A DNA stretch of 64,000 nucleotides from Periplaneta americana (lineage: Eukaryota; Arthropoda; Insecta; Blattodea; Blattidae), in NCBI RefSeq assembly GCF_040183065.1, contig NC_091119.1, positions 68,514,392 through 68,578,391 of the forward strand, read 5' to 3'. Under the pieces are notes generated by a model. That model worked only from the letters and a program-made list of their open reading frames with translations. It did no database searches and was not told the DNA's origin. Made by a program: the position numbers and the translations under genes. Positions 56,532 through 64,000 of this stretch are shown here, piece by piece. Each line of letters starts with the position of its first letter. Position 1 is the first letter of the stretch.

Positions 56532-57350
56532 TTCGACATGGTGTTGCATTATCGCAACACGAATACGATTTTCGACATGGTGTTGCATTATCGCAACACG
56601 AATACGATTTTCGACATGGTGTTGCATTATCGCAACACGAATACGATTTTCGACATGGTGTTGCATTATCGCAACACGAATACGATTTTCGACATGGTGT
56701 TGCATTATCGCAACACGAATACGATTTTCGACATGGTGTTGCATTATCGCAACACGAATACGATTTTCGACATGGTGTTGCATTATCGCAACACGAATAC
56801 GATTTTCGACATGGTGTTGCATTATCGCAACACGAATACGATTTTCGACATGGTGTTGCATTATCGCAACACGAATACGATTTTCGACATGGTGTTGCAT
56901 TATCGCAACACGAATACGATTTTCGACATGGTGTTGCATTATCGCAACACGAATACGATTTTCGACATGGCGTTGCATTATCGCAACACGAATACGATTT
57001 TCGACATGGTGTTGCATTATCGCAACACGAATACGATTTTCGACATGGTGTTGCATTATCGCAACACGAATACGATTTTCGACATGGTGTTGCATTATCG
57101 CAACACGAATACGATTTTCGACATGGTGTTGCATTATCGCAACACGAATACGATTTTCGACATGGTGTTGCATTATCGCAACACGAATACGATTTTCGAC
57201 ATGGTGTTGCATTATCGCAACACGAATACGATTTTCGACATGGTGTTGCATTATCGCAACACGAATACGATTTTCGACATGGTGTTGCATTATCGCAACA
57301 CGAATACGATTTTCGACATGGTGTTGCATTATCGCAACACGAATACGATT
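56532..57350. repeat. 21-copy 39-bp array with hairpin in each unit
   Basis: Twenty-one 39-bp units, nearly identical (one base change in unit 12). Each contains GTGTTGC-ATTATC-GCAACAC, a 7-bp stem with a 6-base loop, followed by CGAATACGATTTTCGACAT. Degenerate units flank both sides (TTCGACATACTGTTGCGTTA; AATCGTAATCTTGCGACATA). The unit length is a multiple of three without stops, so long frames run on both strands; I treat these as by-products, since no splice site or start context supports them. Confidence 0.95.
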
Positions 57351-57604
57351 TTCGACATACTGTTGCGTTATTGCAACGTTTTCGACATAATCCACAATGA
57401 CAAGGACTTAAGGTGAGGTTACTCTCCCATCCCCAATGACAAGGAATTCAGGTTCATTCCAAATAATAACTCATTAAATTCATTTTTTATTATTACTATT
57501 CTCATATTATGCACACTACATACATGTATTGTCTTAACAACCACTTTTGTCCTTGCATCTCACTTGATCACAACCATGAAAATGTCACATTTATTTTCTA
57601 TTTT
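57351..57604. other. 3' flank of the minus-strand element gene
   Basis: Two CCCAATGACAAGGA-like repeats near 57,395 and 57,432. On the minus strand AATAAA at 57,590-57,595 is about 10 bases after the stop. Confidence 0.6.
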
Positions 57605-58542
57605 CTATACACTCAATTGTTGAACAATGGCTTCAATATCCATCACCTCCTCCTTCAATGCGCTATGTTTCCTCTTTTCTCCTCTTTTAGTTGTCTTCTG
57701 AAAACAATAATGTAAATTAGTCATGTATATGCTCTACATAATCACCATTCAATATCAGAACACAAAACATACACTCACCGCTTTATAGTTGGGGCATGTT
57801 TCAATGCATGTCTCCCGCCACAATCTGTTTTTCCTCCTTTTTCCTCTTTTCTCAACACTTTCCGACTTCTGTTAAACAAAAACAATCACAAATATAGCCA
57901 TTTTGAATCACAAATATAGACATACTTCATGTAGGGGAAAAAAACTTACTGCTTTGTAGTTGGGGCAAGCTTCATCACATCTCTTCCGATAAAATCTCAT
58001 TTTAGGTGCTTTGGCAACAATCTCTGGTTTCTGCACAAAAACAAAATAACAAATATCACCATTAAATATATCATAATATTATAATTAATAAAAGCAACAT
58101 AAACTGTACTCACCTCTTTGTAAGTAAGACAGCTGGGATCACACACTTCCCGCCACACATGTAAGCTGGACTCTTTGGGATCTGTGCATTCAATGCGATG
58201 TTCACCGTTACCCAAACAGATATTGTGGTGATATGTGTCCTCATGTGTTGAAGGTGCATTTATAAAACTCATTTCCGTATTACCACAAGGCAACACCAAT
58301 GACCAATCCGTATGTAACTGATTAGCACCATAAATTTTTCTTACCACCTCAGTGTATACTTTCTCAGAATTTATTATATTGTATTTGCGTGTTATTGCAT
58401 ATGGTTCATTTAACCACTCATCTCTCACATCTGGAAAATATGCGTACGTTACCTCAAATGGTACTTTATATCTTTCTTCTTTCAATATTAGTGGATTATC
58501 AATGGCTAGCGCCACATCGTTTCCCATAATTGTGCTATCCAT
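57605..58542 (-). CDS. Four-exon element gene with repeated Cys motif
   Basis: Exons on the minus strand: 58,542-58,114 (143 codons), 58,030-57,950 (27), 57,868-57,779 (30) and 57,697-57,605 (30 plus stop). Every donor is GTGAGT or GTAAGT, every acceptor is AG, and all introns are phase 0, giving a 230-residue protein. The first in-frame ATG (58,542) follows an upstream stop. Exons 1-3 each end in the same motif, [WY]R-x2-C-x3-C-x2-YK: WREVCDPSCLTYKE, YRKRCDEACPNYKA and WRETCIETCPNYKA. Exon 4 is basic, then acidic (KTTKRGEKRKHSALKEEVMD). Exon 1 has DVRDEWLNEPYAITRKYNI and LPCGNTEMSF. No signal peptide or membrane segment is evident. The repeated Cys pairs suggest a metal-binding or disulphide module duplicated exon by exon. 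Family unknown. Confidence 0.75.
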
Positions 58543-58590
58543 AACTGTCAATTATGTTTTCATATCCTCAGCTTTTATATCATTCACCAT

Positions 58591-58730
58591 ACAAACATGT
58601 ATGAACTTGTATATTTCAAACCCCCCACTCCAATTGTAATTACAAACATGTATGAACTTGTATATTTCAAACCCCCCACTCCAACTGTAATTACAAACAT
58701 GTATGAACTTGTATATTTCAATCTCATAAC
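58591..58730. repeat. 51-bp tandem repeats upstream of the minus gene
   Basis: Units starting ACAAACATGTATGAACTTGT at 58,591, 58,642 and 58,693. The same motif, inverted, is found outside the left arm (about 51,290 and 51,985). Placed just upstream of the minus-strand gene start, it may hold promoter elements. Confidence 0.85.
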
Positions 58731-58862
58731 ACATATTTATATTACGAACAGTTTCGGTAATAATGTATGGCTTAAAATAAATCCAATAAATGTTACTTCA
58801 AAATGTATTAAATTATTAATCAATCCTATAAATGTTACTTCAAACTGTATTAAATTGGAACC

Positions 58863-58863
<1 letters not shown>

Positions 58864-58936
<73 letters not shown>
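58864..58936. repeat. (AAT)n microsatellite
   Basis: About 24 AAT units with one break, at the inner border of the right arm. Confidence 0.95.
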
Positions 58937-58979
58937 CGTTCCAGGTGTTTAAAGAACATGCTTTTATCATTACTCAGCA

Positions 58980-59662
58980 ATTGCATCGTCGCCGGAAGTG
59001 ATTCAGCAAGCTTGCATAATATTTGCACACTTATGCATATACATCTACATTGATTTATCTGCTACAATTACTGTATTATGAAATAATAATGTCACATTCT
59101 GAATGTTGGTAATAATGTATTAAATACGCTAAACAAACCATTCAAAATGTATTACATTGGAATAATATGAGAAGAATGTATGTGTTTAATTTACAAGTGT
59201 GCTAGATTAATTTTTTTATCAATTGGCTTAAAGTACAACCATTTACGCCATCAATAATTCCCCCATTCCAATTTCAATTAACACTTGCGAATTTCCCTTA
59301 CCCATTACTATTTATCAATTAAATTACTATTACATTAGAATTTTATCAAATTCCCCCCCCCCCATTTCCAACTTGAATTACAAATTTATAACATCACACT
59401 TTAAGTTATGACGTATGTATTTCAAATTATAAACAGCCCTCACTCATTTCCAACTTCAATTACAAATTTATAACGTCACACTTTAATCTTCTTTATGACG
59501 AATAATAATAATAATGAGAAGAAGAAGAAGCAATTACTATATTACGAACTGCTTCGGTAATAATGAATGGCTTAAAATAAATCCAATAAATGTTACTTCA
59601 AAGTGTATTAAATTATTAATCAATCCAATAAATGTTACTTCAAAATGTATTAAATTGGAGCC

Positions 59663-59735
<73 letters not shown>

Positions 59736-60176
59736 GGTGGCCATTATTCAGCACTTGCGTGTTCACCGGATGTGAATTAACAGCTTGCATTTTATTTGCA
59801 TCATGCAATATTTGTGTAATATGACACGTTACAGGTGCTTAAAGAACATGCTTTTATCATTACTCAGCAATTGCATCGTCGCCGGAAGTGATTCAGCAAG
59901 CTTGCATAATATTTGCACACTTATGCATTTTACAACATATACATCTACATTAAATGTATTACATTGGAATAATAATAATAATAATAATAATATGAGAAGA
60001 ATGTATGTGTTTAATTTACAAGTGTGCTAGATTAATTTTTTTTATAAATTGGCTTAAAGTACAACCATTTACGCCATCAATAATTCCCGCATTCCAATTT
60101 CCATTTCCCATTACTATTTATCAATTCAATTACCAGTACATTAGAATCTTAATATTTTTTATCAATTACTCAACAA
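58980..60176. repeat. Right inverted arm
   Basis: Reverse complement of 52,155-53,310, including the same microsatellite positions (AAT tract 59,664-59,735). Similarity ends abruptly at 60,176, after CAATTACTCAACAA, where unrelated sequence begins. Confidence 0.93.
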
Positions 60177-60499
60177 CTTTGATTATTCCGTCGGTTCGGT
60201 TTTTTTTTGCCACTACTGTACATATTTTTAATACTTTGTACCATAGGGATTATGATAATATGTCATTTGTCTTAAAGATATTATTTTTTTGTAATTAAAG
60301 AATTTTTCATATTTTTATTTATTGCTTTATAGTACATGAAATATCTCATTAATGAGATATTAAAAAATGGCTATGTTACAAAGTGTAATTTAGCGTTATA
60401 TATAAACCCTGTAAATTTCAAGTCTCTAGCTCTAATGGTTTACAAGAAAATTTTCCTTATGCATGAAAAAAATTAACTTGTGGGAATTGAGGTTCAAAC
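60177..60499. other. Flank of the large element
   Basis: AT-rich, unrelated to the left flank. No target-site duplication could be identified against any candidate left end. Confidence 0.45.
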
Positions 60500-60725
60500 T
60501 TTCAACTGCATTTTAGTGGAGTTCTGCACAATATGACGAGTTTTTGTACTATAGCATAATTTAGATGGCAGTGTCCGGTCAAAATTCCAGTTAACCATCT
60601 TAAAATTTCTCCTTTCCAAGCCCAGAAATTGTTCAGTTGATTCAGGTTTAGATTCTCAATAAGGAGTTTAGCCTGTAATATGGTTGGTGTAGATCTACAG
60701 GCTCCTAGTAAACCTTTCATCAGGC
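60500..60725 (-). pseudogene. LINE RNase H-region fragment
   Basis: Minus strand: MKGLLGACRSTPTILQAKLL, then GEILRWLTGILTGHCHLNYA and QKLVILCRTPLKCS. The W-LTG-LTGHC-LN block is typical of the region after RNase H in some LINE polyproteins, usually followed by C-x2-C. Only this piece is present. Confidence 0.55.
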
Positions 60726-60779
60726 TCTCCTTTAGGACTTATTTGATTATACATTTAGAGATGTCAACATACTTGACCT

Positions 60780-61180
60780 TTTTTGGATGAATTTTATCCC
60801 AAACTAACAGAAGAGGAGCGTAATTACTGCTTCATTAAACAAGATGGGAGCAACATCTGACACATCTGAGAGGTCACTTACGCGTATTCATCAGATGTTC
60901 ACTAAAGAACGGACTGTGAGCAAAAGCTTATGGCTACTGCGGTCACCAGATTTGTAGACGTGTGACTTTTATTTATGCGGGTACTTGAAGGGGAAAGTGT
61001 ACGAGCAGAATCCCCATACTATTGATGAACTGAAGAATAATATCAGGAATAGCATCTGCACTATCACCCGTGAGGAATTGGCACGTGTCTATATGAAGCT
61101 GTTAAGACGTGTACAGAAGTGTCTACATGTTGGTGGACGGCACTTTCAACATCTATTACGAAGGTTAGAACTGTACACGT
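60780..61180 (+). pseudogene. Mariner-type transposase C-terminal pseudogene
   Basis: Plus strand: a decayed QDGATSDTSERSL-like block with the second Asp (near 60,840), RIHQMFTKERTVSKSLW, LLRSPDL followed by a stop, then TCDFYLCGYLKGKVYEQNPH, TIDELKNNIRNSICTITREE and LLRRVQKCLHVGGRHFQHLL. The layout is like the copy at 1,962-3,143 but from a different subfamily. One in-frame stop interrupts the third-acid region, and the N-terminal half is missing. Confidence 0.75.
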
Positions 61181-62424
61181 TTAGTTATTCATTTTATTCC
61201 ATTTCTTTGAAAAAAGTTTGTTTCGAATCAAATGAAAAGAGACGGGCCGATTTTATCTGCCAAACCCCGTAGTTACTGATACCGAAAAAAATGGGTAAAA
61301 TATTGACAGTGAATACTGAGATGTTTGTTTTCATATTTTCTTCACAATTTCCAATTCAAATGCTATTTGTGTAGAGTATTTCAAGAGTATAAAGAGAGAA
61401 ACTTCAATAAATATAAAAATGACAGAAAGGAAATGGAAGAAAGAGAAAAAAACCACATAAGAACATGTAGTAAAAATTTCTTACTTTGTAGCATAACATT
61501 TGTGGCTTCCTTAGCAATGTGAATGCAGAAACGTGTGTTAAAAAGTTCGGGAGAATGACTTTAAAAGTTGCTATAAGTTTTATAGGCGTACATAATGAGC
61601 ACAGACTTTCTAAAGATGGCGTAAATGAAACAACCGTCGTATGGTTCTAAAACTTAACCAAAGTGTAAAGTAGGCACTATAGCTTCATTTTCTACGAACA
61701 ATTTAAAAATGTGATTTCGGACAAAAAATTACTTAATTTTCATCCATCTCGTCCTTAAGAGCCAAATTCCCTACAGAAACAATCAAACTTAAGTTACAAA
61801 TCAATAGGTCTCCTTGCAAGACAGAAGCAGCGAGGGTCTTAGATCAGCCACGCTTGCGAACCTCCTCTCCCCCGTCGCATGCATAAACTCGCGCGTCATG
61901 CATGTTATATTTTATGCACTATTAAGTAAAAATGTGCTTTCTCGTAAATTTAGAAACACAGAATGAAAAAGAATTGTGTTGATGGTTAGTAAATTAGGCT
62001 AATAATGAGTGAGCAACAAAAAATAATGAAATGAAGAAAAGAAAAGTTACGCTAAGCTTCTGGTGTTATATTATTTAGTTTTCTTTATTGCATAAATTTG
62101 CAATTAAATACCGAGCTTAAAACTTCTAACGTAATATTTGGGTGGCGGAAAATCGAGAGTTAAAGAGGGCATGGTTTGCGTTGAAAACCACTTAAACTGA
62201 AAACCTTTTCTGCTATTTTGGAACTCGGCTTATGCTAGGGCTCTATATTATACGGACAAGATTGATGCCGTGATTAATCCGCCACTGCAGAGAAGAATCC
62301 TTCTGTTCAAGGTAATTCACAGAAAAAACATTAAACTAGTGAGTGACAACAGACTCGTCTCAACGTCTTGGCTGCGGTGTGCGTAAGCAATAATGCATTC
62401 ACAACAGACTCCAGGTGGTCCGTC
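61181..62424. other. Presumed upstream region of the 62.4-kb gene
   Basis: No coding block. Sequence becomes GC-richer from about 62,260. A transcription start is not identifiable. Confidence 0.4.
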
Positions 62425-62437
62425 GTTGCCTGGAAAC
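62425..62437 (+). promoter_or_regulatory. X-box-like RFX site
   Basis: GTTGCC-T-GGAAAC fits the X-box form RYYNYY-N-RRNRAC bound by RFX factors. It lies 22 bp upstream of the ATG at 62,460, within the range usual for ciliary and sperm-flagellum genes. A single site can occur by chance. Confidence 0.4.
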
Positions 62438-62459
62438 GTTCTTCAAATTAACGTCAAAG

Positions 62460-62879
62460 ATGTGGGGCGCAAGATTTGTTTTTAATACCGTTTTAAAAGC
62501 GTATGCCGGCGCCGGGCCCGCTACAAAGCTGGCAATGGCAGGTGGCGCCGCAGGAGGTGCGTGCTACCTCTGTTATATGTATCAACATGACGGAATGATA
62601 CCAGAAGAGACATTAAAACGTCTTACAGTCATCGAACACGAGCCAAGCACCTCCGGGACGAACAACGAGAAAGAAAACTGCCCTTCAACATCAAAACAGG
62701 CAGACGAGGACGATAAAGGTGAAAATAAAGAAAAGAGACGAGTAACTTTCGCAGATCCCCTTGTCAAAGAAGAAATTGAACCGGAAGAAACACCAGAGCC
62801 GGAGTCGGAGCCGGAAGAACAGAAAAAGTGCGGAATGTTTGACTCCATCCGCCGAATATTCGGTATCCGCAGAGACTGA
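62460..62879 (+). CDS. Small membrane-anchored protein with RVxF motif
   Basis: Encodes 139 residues from MWGARF; AAG before the ATG gives an acceptable start context. Residues about 20-44 (ATKLAMAGGAAGGACYLCYM) form a Gly/Ala-rich hydrophobic segment that could cross a membrane. The middle is acidic and low-complexity. KEKRRVTFADPLV holds a canonical RVxF docking motif for protein phosphatase 1. The tail, KKCGMFDSIRRIFGIRRD, is a Cys, aromatic and basic amphipathic end that recalls the SCLRYIF modules of the 15-19 kb exon. A GTAAGT donor at 62,884, four bases after the stop, implies an intron in the 3' UTR or an alternative 3' end. I do not recognise the family. The function (a PP1-recruiting membrane protein, perhaps in cilia or sperm) is inferred from motifs only. 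Confidence 0.7.
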   Translation: MWGARFVFNTVLKAYAGAGPATKLAMAGGAAGGACYLCYMYQHDGMIPEETLKRLTVIEHEPSTSGTNNEKENCPSTSKQADEDDKGENKEKRRVTFADPLVKEEIEPEETPEPESEPEEQKKCGMFDSIRRIFGIRRD

Positions 62880-63074
62880 ACAGGTAAGTGAAGACCCTGT
62901 TTCGTAATTGCTCCCCAAAGCAGGGATCGTCAGCTCGGAGCATCTGCAATGTTTCGGAGCCGGCTTGCTCTGCATTTGGAAGGGCGGAAAAAGCGTTCAG
63001 AGCAGTGAAGGGGAAGTGGTGACGCGTTCCCGAACATTTTTAAACCATTATTCCTAACATCTGCTTTATCTACC

Positions 63075-63360
63075 ACTGTGTGTTAGCACGTTTGACTATG
63101 AAACGAGCGGACCGGGTTCAAATCCTGGTTAGGACAAGTTACCTGGTTGGGGAGATGAAGATGATTTGGAGATATTAACTCGATCATCAGGTACGATCTT
63201 TTTCAATAAAATAGTAGTAACGTAATTAACAGCTGATTGTTGTTGAGTTAATTGTCCGAAGACAGGTTTGCACCTCATAAGTGACACCAATAAGGCACCA
63301 CTCATGAGGCAACTAAGCCAGGAGTTAATTGGGTAGAGTGGCAGTTCCTTTGCCCTCAAT
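63075..63360 (+). mobile_element. tRNA-derived SINE-type repeat
   Basis: B-box-like CCGGGTTCAAATCCTGG at about 63,113, preceded by GTGTTAGCACGTTTGACTAT as a degenerate A-box region. It is followed by GTTACCTGGTTGGGG, and then GGCACCACTCATGAGGCAAC, a body I recall from other insect repeats. It lies within the presumed intron after the 62.4-kb exon. Confidence 0.6.
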
Positions 63361-64000
63361 TGCGTATATCGCTAATAACATATTGATGAAATGTGGGAAA
63401 GTATTGTTGGAATTGTAGAAGAAACGGAAGTACTTCGAAAAAATATCTTTGCAATATATGCTTTTTCCATCACTTCGATCTGACAGAGATCGAGCTCGTG
63501 TCACCTAACTGGAAGACCAACTAAACTATATGCGGCACTCAGAAGCAAAGTGATACAAGTGACATTTTTTTAAAAATGTGAGATAAGTGTCTATTCTAAA
63601 TCTTTAACGTCACTTCTGTTCAGAGAAAAAGTAATATAAGTGCAGTTGCAGTCAGTGCTGTTCCATGTTGGCCTTACTATTGTATTACAATGCATATAAA
63701 GTTTTGGCTGAGAGGCAAACTAATACAAGTGCGTTGTTTACATATTGTTGTTGCGTTTCTTCTGTGTATGACTAATTCATTTGCCATAATGGAGAGAGGT
63801 AATATATTACAGCGCTGACTTCTCGAAACATCTTCGTGGAAGGCCTGCACACATTGAGCTGGACCAACTATAGGCACCGTGCAAGCTCCTCTGGTGGCGA
63901 CTGTTGCTACTAACTGCGGGACAGCAGCGATAGAGTTGTGCTTGAAGCGTATGAATATACTTAACATCTCAGGTTAAATGATTAGAAATATGGATGATCC
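63361..64000. other. No recognisable feature
   Basis: Mixed composition, possibly the remainder of the intron. Open frames here lack motifs or splice context. Confidence 0.4.

Larger units (their letters stand above)
50985..60176. mobile_element. Large inverted-arm element with its own spliced genes
   Basis: Two near-identical inverted arms (52,155-53,310 and 58,980-60,176) enclose 5.7 kb with two convergent multi-exon genes, a third short ORF and a 39-bp hairpin array. Sequence outside the left arm (50,985-52,154) uses the same modules (GCAAATATTATGCAAGC, CACTTGTAAATTAAAC, AAGTTCATACATGTTTG), so the element extends further left than its mirror image on the right, where similarity stops sharply at 60,176. 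No transposase, integrase, reverse transcriptase or capsid-type protein is recognisable. The left limit is placed at the start of the CAGGCTCCCA triplication and is approximate. Confidence 0.7.

Noticed and set aside
56532-57350. CRISPR array
   Set aside because: Units are contiguous without spacers, and the genome is eukaryotic.
56442-57416. Plus- and minus-strand frames of more than 310 codons across the 39-bp array
   Set aside because: 39 is a multiple of three and the unit lacks stops on both strands, so the frames are automatic. A coding role is not excluded but has no support.
50985-60176. Polinton/Maverick or Helitron identity for the large element
   Set aside because: No polymerase, integrase, capsid, protease, Rep or helicase block could be read. 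The DDKR-type scrap at 56.15 kb is too little to assign.

Overview
This is a gene-poor, AT-rich arthropod nuclear window. Several tRNA-derived SINE families and LINE tails look to me like those of cockroaches (Periplaneta-type Dictyoptera). Other support is the density of cut-and-paste transposon remnants (MULE, hAT, Tc1/mariner, PIF/Harbinger, P-element-like THAP), abundant AAT microsatellites and spliceosomal introns. The species call is from memory, not from a search. || Layout. 0.5-12.3 kb: decayed transposons, including a P-element-like fragment, a mariner-type copy, a MULE that has taken two clean insertions (an 855-bp hAT with an 8-bp target duplication and a 243-bp MITE), and a 2.6-kb element with inverted ends. 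13.2-14.5 kb: a dead LINE split by a SINE. 14,989-18,905: one very long open exon (about 1,300 codons) for a Met/Pro-repeat protein with nine Cys-aromatic-basic modules. 19.7-24.2 kb: SINEs, a LINE tail and a fold-back element with a 16-bp target duplication. 26.2-26.8 kb: a hexamer satellite. 28.6-36.8 kb: inverted-repeat elements and two THAP remnants. 36.9-47.3 kb: an intact LINE reverse transcriptase half, a Tc1 copy with a nested SINE, two copies of one TA-flanked MITE, and hAT, Harbinger and mariner fragments. || 50,985-60,176 is the most interesting region. Two near-identical inverted arms of about 1.2 kb enclose two convergent multi-exon genes, 53,813-55,580 on the plus strand and 57,605-58,542 on the minus strand. 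In-phase introns join the minus-strand exons perfectly. Between them lie a short ORF with one stop and a 21-copy, 39-bp array whose units each contain a hairpin. A cluster of TGACGTCA palindromes and GC boxes lies at the outer left end. I do not recognise any of its proteins, and propose it as an undescribed large inverted-repeat mobile or virus-like element. || 62,460-62,879 is a compact host-like gene of 139 codons. It has a glycine-rich hydrophobic segment, a PP1-docking RVTF motif, an X-box-like site just upstream, and a Cys/basic tail that recalls the repeated module of the 15-19 kb exon. The two host-like genes do not form an operon; all other coding-like sequence belongs to mobile elements.
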